From Azospira restricta (GTDB taxonomy: Bacteria > Pseudomonadota > Gammaproteobacteria > Burkholderiales > Rhodocyclaceae), in NCBI RefSeq assembly GCF_016858125.1, contig NZ_CP064781.1, positions 1,302,001 through 1,366,000 on the forward strand: 64,000 bases of DNA, given 5' to 3'. Of the stretch, positions 38,004 through 48,346 are shown one piece after another. The position numbers were made by a program, and so were the translations under genes. The notes below the pieces were generated by a model. It did not search any database. It saw only the letters and a program-made list of their open reading frames with translations, and was not told where the DNA came from. Numbering within the stretch: the stretch's first letter is position 1; each line of letters opens with the position of its first letter.

Positions 38004-38906
38004 CTAGGCGACGGGCTGACGCGCGCAGGCGCCGAGCAGCGCCTCGGCCTGCGCCGCGCACTGCGCGCGCACCGCCGGGTCGAGCGCGCGCAGCCAGCGC
38101 GCCGGAATTGCCGCCAGCCCGTAGCAGGCGCCGGCGAGCATGCCGGCGATGGCGCCGGTGGTGTCGGCGTCGCCGCCGCGGTTGACCACGTCGACCAGGC
38201 AGTCCTCGAAGCCGTCGCTGGCGAACAGCGCCTGCAGCACCGCCTGCAGCGTGTCGACGACGTAGCCGCTGGGGTTCTCGCGCGGCCGGCGGGTGCCGGC
38301 GAAGGCCGGCACCCGCTCGTTCAGCGCGGCGACGCGGCGCGCGCGCACTTCGTGCAGCGCACGGCCGGCGAGCAGGTCCTGCACCATCAGCGCCAGCGTC
38401 TCGCAGGCGGCATCCGATACCTCGTTGTGGTGCGTGACGTGCGCCTGCGCCCGGCAGGCGGCGATGGTCTGCCGCTCGGGCAGGCCGAAGCAGGCCAGCG
38501 CCACCGGCAGCACGCGCATCGCCGCGCCGTTGCCGGCATCGTGCTCCGATGGCCGGCTTTCGGGGACGCCGCTGCGGCGGAAGGCGACCAGGTTGCGGCG
38601 CACGGTGTTGCCGATGTCCACCGGCTTTCCCCGCATCCAGCGGTCGAAGGCCTCGGCCACCCGCTGTGCGTCGACGCCGCCGGCGGCGAGGATGGCCTCG
38701 CCGAGCGCCAGCGACATCGTCGTGTCGTCGGTGACCTGGCCGGGACGCAGGTGCAGCCAGCCGCCGCCGACGATCTCGCGATGCACGCCGAACTGGTGGC
38801 GGATCTCCTTGGGGGTCATGAACTCGACGCTGGCGCCGAGCGCGTCGCCGATCGCCAGCCCGAGGTAGGCCGCCTGCGCCCGCTCGACCGGCGCCGGTGC
38901 CGGCAC
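38004..38906 (-). CDS. draG: ADP-ribosyl-[dinitrogen reductase] hydrolase DraG
   Basis: 300 aa. Removes ADP-ribose from NifH, reactivating it. Di-metal ligands visible in GQVTDDTTMSLALG (~50), VNRGGDADTTGAIAGMLAG (~250) and AYLGLAIGDALGASVEFMT (~14-32); DAGNGAAMRVLPVAL is also conserved. No ATG exists near the family N-terminus. I chose GTG at 38906, which leaves 13 residues before the YLGLAIGDALGA block, as in Rhodospirillum. Follows nifQ in the nifB operon rather than draT. Confidence 0.88.
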   Translation of the reverse strand: MPAPAPVERAQAAYLGLAIGDALGASVEFMTPKEIRHQFGVHREIVGGGWLHLRPGQVTDDTTMSLALGEAILAAGGVDAQRVAEAFDRWMRGKPVDIGNTVRRNLVAFRRSGVPESRPSEHDAGNGAAMRVLPVALACFGLPERQTIAACRAQAHVTHHNEVSDAACETLALMVQDLLAGRALHEVRARRVAALNERVPAFAGTRRPRENPSGYVVDTLQAVLQALFASDGFEDCLVDVVNRGGDADTTGAIAGMLAGACYGLAAIPARWLRALDPAVRAQCAAQAEALLGACARQPVA

Positions 38907-38947
38907 CGGTGAAATGCGCCGCTGCTGCCGCAGCGTACCGCGGGCGA

Positions 38948-39520
38948 TCAGCTCTCCGAACCAAAACACCGCGCGTAGTCCAGGCAGTCGCCGCACGACG
39001 GCGCCGGGCAGACGTAGATGCCTTCGCCGCGGCAGTACTGGCGGTAGAGGAACTTCTTCCACTTCATGTCGGCGCCGTTGGCGCGCGCCAGCGCCGGGAA
39101 GTTGATCCACAGCAGCCGCGTCAGCTCGTCGCGGGAGGCCAGCCCGAGGTCTTGCCAGAGGTGATCGCGGCCGGCGCAGGCGGTGGCGACGACGCGCGCC
39201 ATCCACTCCTCCGACTCGTGCGCGCCGGCACGGTGCGCGAGCAGCAGCGTGCGCAGGTCGTCCCATTCCGGGATGCGCTCGGCACGGCGCTGCGGCGCCG
39301 GCGGCAGCGGTCCGGGGAACAGTTGCTCGGCGACGCGCGCGAAGCCGGTGCCGCCCAGCCCGAGGTGCGGCGGCAGCATGCCGTCGCCGGCGCGCTGGCC
39401 GGCGATCAGGCTGGCCAGCAGCTCGCGGTTGGGGTCGCCGAGCGGCGCGCTGCCGGCGCGCCGCGCCAGCAGGTCGGCCTGCAGCAGGCAGCGGTACTGG
39501 GCGCGGCCGTTCGACGACAT
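38948..39520 (-). CDS. nifQ: NifQ, molybdenum-sulfur donor for FeMo-co
   Basis: 190 aa. The C-terminal Cys motif C-x4-C-x2-C-x5-C (CPAPSCGDCLDYARC) is the cluster-binding signature of NifQ, preceded by MKWKKFLYRQYCRGEG. Supplies a Mo-Fe-S precursor to NifEN/NifH. Lies 20 bp after a [2Fe-2S] ferredoxin gene within the nifB operon. Confidence 0.93.
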   Translation of the reverse strand: MSSNGRAQYRCLLQADLLARRAGSAPLGDPNRELLASLIAGQRAGDGMLPPHLGLGGTGFARVAEQLFPGPLPPAPQRRAERIPEWDDLRTLLLAHRAGAHESEEWMARVVATACAGRDHLWQDLGLASRDELTRLLWINFPALARANGADMKWKKFLYRQYCRGEGIYVCPAPSCGDCLDYARCFGSES

Positions 39521-39539
39521 GGCGTTCGGCTGTCGCCGC

Positions 39540-39827
39540 TCAGGCCGGGCGGACGACGATCTCGCCGCCGAGGAGCTGTGCCTGGCAGGCGAGGCGCTGC
39601 CCGCGCGGTACCAGGTTGTCCTTGAGCACCTGGTCCTCGAGCAGCGACGGCGGCGCCAGTGCCTCGCCGCCGGCCAGCACCTGCGTCAGGCAGGTGCAGC
39701 ATTCGCCCTCGCGGCAGCCGTAGGGAATGCCGGCGCCGACGTGCTCGGAGACGTCGATCAGCCGCGAGCCGGCGGGCACGGTGACGGTGACGCCGATGTC
39801 GGCGAAGGTGACTCTGGCTTTCGGCAT
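39540..39827 (-). CDS. [2Fe-2S] plant-type ferredoxin in nifB operon
   Basis: 95 aa. Cluster ligands C-x5-C-x2-C in YGCREGECCTCLTQV with a distal Cys in LACQAQLLGG. Short form without the insertion of the Shethna protein II. Probably an electron carrier to nitrogenase or a partner of NifB/NifQ chemistry. RBS AGGAAAAAG. Confidence 0.88.
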   Translation of the reverse strand: MPKARVTFADIGVTVTVPAGSRLIDVSEHVGAGIPYGCREGECCTCLTQVLAGGEALAPPSLLEDQVLKDNLVPRGQRLACQAQLLGGEIVVRPA

Positions 39828-39863
39828 GCGCTTTTTCCTCCCTTTTCTCCCGCTGGGCCGGCG

Positions 39864-40295
39864 TCAGTCTGCCGGCGTTGCGCAGCGGTCGCCGTCGTCG
39901 CCGGCCGCGCAGCCTTCGCCGAGGTCGGCGGGGACGGCGGCGCCGTTCAGCCCGATCCAGGCGTCGAGGGCGGCCGGGTCGAAGCCGACGCGGCGTTCTC
40001 CGCCCGCTTCCAGCAACGGCCGCCGGATCAGCAGCGGGTCGGCGAGCAGCAGGCGCAGCGCGGCCTCGAAGCCGAGGTTCTCGGGCACGACCTCGCCCGA
40101 CTTCAGCGCCGGCGCGCTGCGGTTGAACCACTCGGCGACCGGCAGCGGGCCGAGGAAGGCGAGCAGGCGCTCGGCGCTCCATGGCGTCGCGAGTAGGTCG
40201 CGAAACTCGACGGCGTGGCCGGCGGCGACGAGCAGCGCGCGCTGCCGCGCGTTGCCCCGGCAGCCGGGCTTGCCGTAGAAGACGACGCGGGCCAT
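39864..40295 (-). CDS. nifO: ArsC-fold nitrogenase-associated protein (NifO)
   Basis: 143 aa. MARVVFYGKPGCRGNARQRALL has a thioredoxin-like start with one Cys; ArsC/Spx-type regions VAEWFNRSAPALKSG and PLLIRRPLLE follow. NifO in Azotobacter lies next to nifB-fdxN and affects nitrate or molybdenum partitioning. ATG overlaps the ferredoxin stop (TGATG). Confidence 0.85.
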   Translation of the reverse strand: MARVVFYGKPGCRGNARQRALLVAAGHAVEFRDLLATPWSAERLLAFLGPLPVAEWFNRSAPALKSGEVVPENLGFEAALRLLLADPLLIRRPLLEAGGERRVGFDPAALDAWIGLNGAAVPADLGEGCAAGDDGDRCATPAD

Positions 40296-40573
40296 CAGCG
40301 GCGCTCCGCGCGCAGCCCGAGCTCGGCCAGCGCCGCCGGCGGCAGGCCGCTCAGCGAGCCGGGCGGGTTGAGCGGGTCGCCGAGCTCGCCGACGATCGCG
40401 CATTCGATCGGGCAGATCGCCGCGCACTGCGGCTCGGCGTGGTCGCCGAGGCATTCGCTGCACTTCGCGTCGTCGATCAGGAAATGCGGGCGGTCAGCGT
40501 AGATCGCCTCGTTCGGGCAGACGTCGATGCAGGCCCAGCAGTTGACGCAGACTTCGGTGATCTGGAGTGCCAT
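40295..40573 (-). CDS. 2[4Fe-4S] ferredoxin downstream of nifB (FdxN-type)
   Basis: 92 aa. Cluster motifs CVNCWACIDVC and CSECLGDHAEPQCAAIC-P, the latter with the 8-residue insert typical of nif ferredoxins. Located 45 bp after nifB, as fdxN in Azotobacter, where it supports NifB-co synthesis. Confidence 0.9.
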   Translation of the reverse strand: MALQITEVCVNCWACIDVCPNEAIYADRPHFLIDDAKCSECLGDHAEPQCAAICPIECAIVGELGDPLNPPGSLSGLPPAALAELGLRAERR

Positions 40574-40618
40574 GGTGCTTTCTTCCTCGTGCTTCGCGGG
40601 TCTCGGTCCCGGGGTCGT

Positions 40619-42088
40619 TCAGGCTGCCTGTCGCGCCGGCGCCGGTTGCGCCAGCCGGCCGGCCGCCGCCATTTCGCGATAGACCGCGCGCACCGCGTCC
40701 TCGATCGGCTCCAGCGCGTGCTCGCCGTTCGGCGCGATGCCGGCGGCCTCCAGCCGCCCCCACGGCTCGAAGCCGATCTTCGCGCACAGCACCGCCTCGC
40801 AGCCGGCGAGGGCGGCGATCGTGCGCTCGAGGATCGCCTCCGGCGCCACCTCGCCGCAGCCGTCGGCGCCGCCGCAGTAGAGCTCGGCCAGGCGGTGGCC
40901 GATGAAGCGGACGCCCTGCGGCGAGGCCTCGTAGACCAGGAACTCGCGGGCGTGGCCGAAGTGCTCGCCGACGACGCCGTTCTTCGCCGCCACCGCCATC
41001 AGCACCGGCCGTCCCGCGGCCGGCAGCGCGGGCGCCGGTGCGCGTGCCGCCTCCATCTGCCCGATCAGCGCCGCGTGCACCTCCTGGCGGCGCGCCATCG
41101 CCGCCGCGTAGTCGATCTCCAGCGCGGCGACCTTGTCCAGCGTGAACTCGGCGCCGCGGTCCTCGCCGAGCAGGCCGACGGCGTCGGCGCGGCACTGCCG
41201 GCAATGGCGCATCATCGCCATGTCGCCGGCGCATTCGTCCTGCAGCGCCTGCAGCTCGGCGGCGCTCGGGCCGCGCTGGCCGGTCAGGCCGTACCAGGTG
41301 CCGTGCTCCGCCTCGGCGATCAGCGGCATGACGTTGTGCAGGAAGGCGCCCTTCGCCTTCACCGCGCGCGACACCGCCGGCAGGTGGGTGTCGTTCACTC
41401 CGGGGATCAGCACCGAGTTCACCTTGACCAGGATGCCGCGCGCGACCAGCATCTCCAGCCCCCGCTGCTGCTGTTCGATGAGCACGCGCGCCGCCTCGAC
41501 GCCGCGCAGGCGGCGGTTCCGCCAGTAAATCCACGGGTAGATGCGGGCGCCCACCTCGGGGTCGAGGCAGTTGATGGTGATCGTCACGTGGTCGATGTTG
41601 TGGCGGGCGATCTCGTCGACGTACTGCGGCAGCATCAGGCCGTTGGTCGACAGGCACAGCTTGAGGTCCGGCGCCTTCTCGGCGAGCTCGCCGAAGGTGG
41701 CGAAGGTGCGCTGCGGGTTGGCCAGCGCGTCGCCCGGTCCGGCGATGCCGAGCACGCTCATCTGCGGGATCGCGGCGGCGACGGCGAGCACCTTGCGCAC
41801 CGCCTGTTCCGGGTCGAGCAGCTCGGAGACGACCCCCGGGCGCGACTCGTTGGTGCAGTCGTACTTGCGGTTGCAGTAGTTGCACTGGATGTTGCAGGCC
41901 GGGGCGACGGCGACGTGCATGCGCGCGAAGTGGTGGTGCGCCTCTTCCGAGTAGCAGGGATGGTCCTGCACCTTGCGGCGGACCTCCGCAGGCAGGTGGG
42001 CGAGCGCGTCGGGCGCGCTGCCGCAGCCGCTCGCCTTGCAGCCCCCGCTCGTCGCGGCGGGGGCGTTGCTGATCACGGGCAATTCCAC
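40619..42088 (-). CDS. nifB: NifB, radical SAM FeMo-cofactor core synthase
   Basis: 489 aa. Radical SAM motif C-x3-C-x2-C at Cys65, Cys69, Cys72 (CNIQCNYC), followed by [10 protein letters not shown]. The C-terminal NifX-like domain (~355-475) with [24 protein letters not shown] is the fused arrangement of most Proteobacteria. Makes NifB-co with a central carbide. First gene of nifB-fdx-nifO-fdx-nifQ-draG, under a sigma-54 promoter. Confidence 0.97.
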   Translation of the reverse strand: MELPVISNAPAATSGGCKASGCGSAPDALAHLPAEVRRKVQDHPCYSEEAHHHFARMHVAVAPACNIQCNYCNRKYDCTNESRPGVVSELLDPEQAVRKVLAVAAAIPQMSVLGIAGPGDALANPQRTFATFGELAEKAPDLKLCLSTNGLMLPQYVDEIARHNIDHVTITINCLDPEVGARIYPWIYWRNRRLRGVEAARVLIEQQQRGLEMLVARGILVKVNSVLIPGVNDTHLPAVSRAVKAKGAFLHNVMPLIAEAEHGTWYGLTGQRGPSAAELQALQDECAGDMAMMRHCRQCRADAVGLLGEDRGAEFTLDKVAALEIDYAAAMARRQEVHAALIGQMEAARAPAPALPAAGRPVLMAVAAKNGVVGEHFGHAREFLVYEASPQGVRFIGHRLAELYCGGADGCGEVAPEAILERTIAALAGCEAVLCAKIGFEPWGRLEAAGIAPNGEHALEPIEDAVRAVYREMAAAGRLAQPAPARQAA

Positions 42089-42123
42089 GATGCGGGCTCC
42101 TGGTCAGGGTTCGCGAGGAGTTC

Positions 42124-42139
42124 AGCAAGCCCTGTGCCA
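42124..42139 (-). promoter_or_regulatory. sigma-54 promoter of nifB operon
   Basis: Minus-strand TGGCACAGGGCTTGCT, excellent match with GG-N10-GC spacing, 36 bp upstream of the nifB ATG. Confidence 0.92.
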
Positions 42140-42201
42140 ATCGGCAAAGGGCCGTTGCATCAAGGGATTGGCGGCGGGCGGCGGGCCGCCTGTCGCGGCT
42201 T

Positions 42202-42217
42202 TGTCGCAAAGCCGACA
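42202..42217. promoter_or_regulatory. NifA upstream activator site for nifB
   Basis: TGTCGCAAAGCCGACA. Reverse complement TGTCGGCTTTGCGACA is identical to the nifL/rnfA site at 45564. ~65 bp upstream of the -24 box. Confidence 0.88.
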
Positions 42218-42282
42218 AGGCGGCCCGGGGGCGGTTCAGTGGCGGGAGAAGAGGTCGCGCAGCGGGCGGTCGGCGGCGCGCG

Positions 42283-43902
<1,620 letters not shown>

Positions 43903-43924
43903 GATGGCTTCGCCTCGCCTCGGT

Positions 43925-45448
43925 TCAGATCGGGTCGCCGTCGACGCGGAACTCGACGACCACCGCGCAGCCGCCGCTCGGGCTGTGCTCGAGGTCGATG
44001 ATGCCGCCGTGGTCGGAGACCACCTGCTGTGCGCGCGACAGGCCGGTGCCGATGTGCTGGCCGCCGTTCTTCATCGTGAAGAAGGGCTCGAAGGCCTTGC
44101 TGCGCCATTCCTCGGGGATGCCCGGGCCGCTGTCGGCGATGCACACCGCGATGCGCTCCCGGCCGGCGCTGCTCTGCACCAGCAGCTCGCGCTGCCGCCA
44201 GCCCTTGACGTTCATCGCCTCGATCGCGTTGTCGATCAGCGCCTTGAACAGCATCGACAGCTGCACCGGCCGCCCGGGCAGCGCCGGCAGTGTCGGCGCC
44301 GGCCGCCAGTCGACGACGATGCCGGCGGCGAGCAGGCGCGGCGTGCTGATCTCGAGCACGTCGCGCAGGATCTCGTTGAGGTTGACGCCGACCGGCAGCG
44401 CCTGCGGGCTCTGCGGGATGACCAGGCGCAGGCTCTCCAGGTGTTCGCCGGCGGCGCGCAGCGCGTCGTCGAGTACGCGCGCGCTGACCGGGTCGCGCCG
44501 CTGCAGCACGGCCACCGCCGAGCTCATCATGTTCATCGGCTGGCCGAGGCGGAACAGCGCCGCCGACAGGCCCTCGCGGATCGCCGCGGTGCGTTCTTCC
44601 TCGGCCAGCACCGCCTTGCGCGCCTCGGTGCGTGCCCGCTCCTGCTCGCTGCGCAGGTCGGTGACGTCGCTCACCGTCAGCAGCAGGCCGGGCTGCCCGC
44701 CGGCGCAGAAGTAGCTATCGGCGCAGTCGCTCTGCATGTCCACCACCGAGACGGTGGCTGACAGCCAGCGGGCGCGGCCGGCGGGCCGCTCGATGCGCGT
44801 CTCGCGGTGCGGAAAGGCGCACTGCGCCGGCGCTTCGGCGAGCAGGCGGCGCCAGTCGGGGTGCAGCGCGTCGAGCAGATGGTGCGCCGGCTCGCGGCAG
44901 CCGAGGTCGGACACCAGCTTCTTGTATTCGAGGTTGTCGAGGATCACGCGCCCGCTCTGGTCGAGCAGCGCGAAGGCCGCCGGCGCCGCATCGACGACCG
45001 ACTCGATCAGCTTCTTCTGGTTGCGGATGACGCGTTCCAGCCGGTGCAGTTCGGTCACGTCGCGGTGCATGCCGAGGTAGTGCGTGGTGACGCCGCGGGC
45101 GTCGAGCAGCGGCGTGATGGTCAGGTCGGCGAGGTACAGCGCGCCGTCCTTGCGCCGGTTGAGCAGGCGCCCGGACCACGGCCGCTGCGCGCTGAGGGCC
45201 GTCCACATCGACTGGTAGAGCGCCTGCGGCGTCGTGTGGTTGGAGAGCACCGACTCGTTCCGGCCGATGATCTCGGCCGGCGCGTAGCCGGTGATGCGCA
45301 TGAAGGCGTCGTTGGCGAAGAGGATGTTGGCCTGCGGATCGGTGATCGAGATCGCCAGGTCGGCCTGGTCGACCGCCGCGCGGAAGGCCTCCGCCGGCAG
45401 CGCGGCGGGCGGCGCGGACGGGCGGCGGGCGGGGCTGGCGGTCGGCAT
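43925..45448 (-). CDS. nifL: NifL, redox- and nitrogen-sensing anti-activator
   Basis: 507 aa. PAS1 (~22-135; [21 protein letters not shown], the FAD-binding fold), PAS2 (~140-260), helical dimer region, and a GHKL ATP-binding domain with N-box DNAIEAM and G-boxes [18 protein letters not shown]. No phosphorylatable His lies in the H-box region ([17 protein letters not shown]), as expected for a NifL that works by protein contact. 22 bp upstream of nifA. Confidence 0.92.
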   Translation of the reverse strand: MPTASPARRPSAPPAALPAEAFRAAVDQADLAISITDPQANILFANDAFMRITGYAPAEIIGRNESVLSNHTTPQALYQSMWTALSAQRPWSGRLLNRRKDGALYLADLTITPLLDARGVTTHYLGMHRDVTELHRLERVIRNQKKLIESVVDAAPAAFALLDQSGRVILDNLEYKKLVSDLGCREPAHHLLDALHPDWRRLLAEAPAQCAFPHRETRIERPAGRARWLSATVSVVDMQSDCADSYFCAGGQPGLLLTVSDVTDLRSEQERARTEARKAVLAEEERTAAIREGLSAALFRLGQPMNMMSSAVAVLQRRDPVSARVLDDALRAAGEHLESLRLVIPQSPQALPVGVNLNEILRDVLEISTPRLLAAGIVVDWRPAPTLPALPGRPVQLSMLFKALIDNAIEAMNVKGWRQRELLVQSSAGRERIAVCIADSGPGIPEEWRSKAFEPFFTMKNGGQHIGTGLSRAQQVVSDHGGIIDLEHSPSGGCAVVVEFRVDGDPI

Positions 45449-45483
45449 GGCGGTGTCCTCGGCAAACGGTGTCGCTTTCGTCT

Positions 45484-45499
45484 AGCAGGTTCCGTGCCG
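45484..45499 (-). promoter_or_regulatory. sigma-54-type promoter of nifLA
   Basis: Minus-strand CGGCACGGAACCTGCT has GG-N10-GC spacing and good flanks, 35 bp upstream of the nifL ATG. Suggests nifLA is at least partly NifA-autoregulated. Confidence 0.7.
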
Positions 45500-45563
45500 C
45501 GGCCGCAGCGGCGCCCGCCGGCGCCGGCCGGCAGGCGCTTGCGCGGGTTTGCGACGAAATGGC

Positions 45564-45579
45564 TGTCGGCTTTGCGACA
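45564..45579. promoter_or_regulatory. shared NifA activator site of nifL and rnfA
   Basis: TGTCGGCTTTGCGACA stands between the divergent nifL and rnfA promoters, 66 bp from the nifL and 76 bp from the rnfA -24 element. Confidence 0.85.
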
Positions 45580-45654
45580 TTGGCGCCGCACCAAATTCGT
45601 GCGTCATCGCCGGAAGGCGCGCCACGACGGCGCCGGCGGCGATCGGCGCGGCCT

Positions 45655-45670
45655 TGGCACGGCTCGTGCA
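45655..45670 (+). promoter_or_regulatory. sigma-54 promoter of rnf operon
   Basis: TGGCACGGCTCGTGCA with exact GG-N10-GC spacing, 31 bp upstream of the rnfA ATG. Confidence 0.9.
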
Positions 45671-45701
45671 ACGACCCGGCCAGGGAAAGGAGGGCGAGGT
45701 G

Positions 45702-46280
45702 ATGAGCGAATTCCTGTTGCTGCTGCTGTCGACGGCGCTGGTGAACAACGTCGTGCTGATCAAGTTCCTCGGCCTGTGCCCGGTGATGGGCGTGTCGAAG
45801 AGCATGGACGGGGCCTTCGGCATGGGGCTCGCCACCACCTTCGTCGTCACGCTCGCCGCCGGTGCCTCGTGGCTGCTCGAGAACTGGCTGCTGGCGCCGC
45901 TCGGGCTGGGCTACCTGCGCATCCTCACCTTCATCCTGGTGATCGCCGCCGTCGTGCAGTTCACCGAGATGTTCATCAGGAAGAGCAGCCCCGCGTTGTA
46001 CCAGTCGCTGGGCATCTACCTGCCGCTGATCACCACCAACTGCGCGGTGCTCGGCGTCGCGCTGCTCAACGCCGACCAGAAATTCGGCCTCGCGAAGAGC
46101 CTGCTCTACGGCTTCGGCTCGGCGCTCGGCTTCACGCTGGTGCTGCTCGTCTTCGCCGGGCTGCGCGAGCGCGTCGCGCTGGCGCGCGTGCCGGCCGCCT
46201 TTGCCGGTGCGCCGATCGCCTTCGTCACGATCAGCCTGCTGGCGCTCGCCTTCATGGGCTTCTCGGGTCTCAACGTCTAG
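45702..46280 (+). CDS. rnfA: RnfA, electron transport complex subunit A
   Basis: 192 aa, six membrane helices. Begins [25 protein letters not shown], with the Cys that helps ligate the membrane [2Fe-2S] centre shared with Rnf[16 protein letters not shown] holds the second Cys. The Rnf complex uses ion-motive force to push electrons from NADH to low-potential ferredoxin for nitrogenase. RBS AAGGAGGGCGAGG. ATG at 45702 fits the family. Confidence 0.95.
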   Translation: MSEFLLLLLSTALVNNVVLIKFLGLCPVMGVSKSMDGAFGMGLATTFVVTLAAGASWLLENWLLAPLGLGYLRILTFILVIAAVVQFTEMFIRKSSPALYQSLGIYLPLITTNCAVLGVALLNADQKFGLAKSLLYGFGSALGFTLVLLVFAGLRERVALARVPAAFAGAPIAFVTISLLALAFMGFSGLNV

Positions 46281-46305
46281 GTCTCAACGCCAGGAGGGAA
46301 GAACG

Positions 46306-46833
46306 ATGATCGCCGCCATCCTCAGCCTCACCGCGCTCGGCGCGCTGCTCGGCGTCGCGCTCGGCTGCGCCGCCCGCTTCCTGCGCGTCGAGGGCAACCC
46401 GCTGGAAGACGAGATCGGCGCCCTGATGCCCGGCTCGAACTGCGGCCAGTGCGGCTTTCCCGGCTGCGCCGGCGCCGCCGCGGCGATCGTCGCCGGCAGT
46501 GCCGCACCGACCTGCTGTCCGCCCGGCGGCAAGGCGCTGGCCGTCGCCGTCGCCGCCCGCCTCGGCTTGAGCGTCGACCTGTCGGCGCTCGCCGACGACG
46601 GGCCGCGCATCGCCGGCATCGCCGAGGAGCTGTGCATCGGCTGCTGCCGCTGCAGCAAGGTGTGCCCGACCGATGCCGTCGTCGGCGCCGCCAAGCAGAT
46701 CCACACCGTGCTGCGCGAGGCCTGCACCGGCTGCGGCAGCTGCGTCGACAAGTGCCCGACCGAGGCGCTGCTGCTGCAGCCGGTGCCGCCGACGCTGCAG
46801 CACTGGGTGATGCCGAAGCCGCTCGCCGCGTGA
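46306..46833 (+). CDS. rnfB: RnfB, Fe-S electron entry/exit subunit
   Basis: 175 aa. N-terminal membrane helix (MIAAILSLTALGALLGVALG), then a 4Fe-4S domain with CGQCGFPGC and distal CC, and a 2[4Fe-4S] ferredoxin domain CIGCCRCSKVCP / CTGCGSCVDKCP (~110-155). Likely hands electrons to the nif ferredoxins. Ribosome site GGAGGG. Confidence 0.94.
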   Translation: MIAAILSLTALGALLGVALGCAARFLRVEGNPLEDEIGALMPGSNCGQCGFPGCAGAAAAIVAGSAAPTCCPPGGKALAVAVAARLGLSVDLSALADDGPRIAGIAEELCIGCCRCSKVCPTDAVVGAAKQIHTVLREACTGCGSCVDKCPTEALLLQPVPPTLQHWVMPKPLAA

Positions 46834-46840
46834 GGACGAC

Positions 46841-48346
46841 ATGGGCATCCTGACTTCGTTGAAGGACTGGTTCGGCAACGACTGGGGCGTGCACCCGGAC
46901 GACCGCAAGCGCCCTGCCGCCGACGCGCCGGTGCGCGTGATGCCGGTGCCGGCGCGCCTCTACCTGCCGCTGCAGCAGCACCTCGGCGCGCCGGCGCGGC
47001 CGGTGGTGCGGGTCGGGCAGCGGGTGAAGAAAGGGGAACTGCTGGCCGCGGCGCAGGGCGCGGTGTCGGCGCCGCTGCATGCGCCGACCTCGGGCACCGT
47101 CGCCGCGGTCGGCGAGGTCACCGCGCCGCACCCGTCCGGGCTGGCGCTGCCGGCGATCATCGTCGACGCCGACGGCGCCGACGAATGGGGCGCGCTCGCC
47201 GGCAGCACCGATCCGTTCGCGCTGGCGCCCGACGAGATCGGCCGCCGCGTCGCCGCCGCCGGCGTCGTCGGCCTCGGCGGCGCCGCCTTCCCGTCGGCGG
47301 TGAAGCTCGCCGGCGCGGCGCGCGCCGGGGTGGCGACGCTGCTCATCAACGGCAGCGAATGCGAGCCCTACCTGTCCTGCGACGACCGGCTGATGCGCGA
47401 CGCCGCCGCCGGCATCGTCGACGGCATCCGCATCATGCGCCACGCCAGCGGCGCCCGCCGCGTGCTGGTCGGCATCGAGGACAACAAGCCGGAGGCGCTG
47501 GCGGCGATGGCCGCGGCCGCCGCGCCCTTCCCGGAGATCGCGGTGCGGCGCGTGCCGGCGCGCTATCCGATGGGCTCCGAGAAACAGCTGATCCAGACGC
47601 TGACCGGCATCGAGGTCCCGGCCGACGGCCGTCCGGCCGACGCCGGCGTGATCGTGCACAACGTCGGTACCGCGCTCGCGGTGCGCGCCGCGATCCGCGA
47701 CGGGAAGCCGCTGATCTCGCGGCTGATCACGGTCAACGGCGGCTGCGTGGCCGCGCCCGGCAACGTCGAGGTCCGCCTTGGCACGCTGGCCGCCGAGGTG
47801 CTCGCTTTCGCCGGCGGACTGAAGGGCGACGGCCTCGGTCTCGCCCGCCGCCTGGTCGGCGGGCCGATGATGGGCAGCGAGATTCCGCACTGGCGGGTGC
47901 CGGTGGTGAAGGGCACCAGCGGCATCCTCGCGCTCGCCGCCGACGAGGTCGCTGCCGCCGGCGAAGGGCCGTGCATCCGCTGCGCTGCCTGCGTGCGCGC
48001 CTGCCCAGTCGGGCTGTTGCCGCTGGAGATGGCGGCGCGCATCCGCAACGACGCGCTCGACGCGGCGGCGGCGATCGGCCTCGCCGACTGCATTTCCTGC
48101 GGCTGCTGCGCCTACGTCTGCCCGTCGCATATCCCGCTGGTGCAGTACTTCCAGCACGCCAAGGGCGAGCTCGCCGCGCGCGAACGGGCGCGCTTGCGCG
48201 GCGAGGCCACGCGCAAGCTCGCCACGCAGCGCCAGCAGCGCCTTGAACGCGAGGCGCGCGAGAAGGCCGCGGCGGCGGCCCGGCGCAAGGCCGAGCGCGC
48301 CGCGCAGCAGGCCGCGGCGCGCGCCGATGCAGGAGAACCGGCATGA
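46841..48346 (+). CDS. rnfC: RnfC, NADH-oxidising subunit
   Basis: 501 aa. Nuo51/SLBB-type fold with FMN/NADH region VVGLGGAAFPSAVKL (~140-155) and INGSECEPYLSCDDRL. Two [4Fe-4S] motifs CIRCAACVRACPVG and CISCGCCAYVCPSH (~380-430). The last ~55 residues are a charged Ala/Arg/Glu helix. Entry point of electrons from NADH. Its stop overlaps rnfD. Confidence 0.95.
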   Translation: MGILTSLKDWFGNDWGVHPDDRKRPAADAPVRVMPVPARLYLPLQQHLGAPARPVVRVGQRVKKGELLAAAQGAVSAPLHAPTSGTVAAVGEVTAPHPSGLALPAIIVDADGADEWGALAGSTDPFALAPDEIGRRVAAAGVVGLGGAAFPSAVKLAGAARAGVATLLINGSECEPYLSCDDRLMRDAAAGIVDGIRIMRHASGARRVLVGIEDNKPEALAAMAAAAAPFPEIAVRRVPARYPMGSEKQLIQTLTGIEVPADGRPADAGVIVHNVGTALAVRAAIRDGKPLISRLITVNGGCVAAPGNVEVRLGTLAAEVLAFAGGLKGDGLGLARRLVGGPMMGSEIPHWRVPVVKGTSGILALAADEVAAAGEGPCIRCAACVRACPVGLLPLEMAARIRNDALDAAAAIGLADCISCGCCAYVCPSHIPLVQYFQHAKGELAARERARLRGEATRKLATQRQQRLEREAREKAAAAARRKAERAAQQAAARADAGEPA

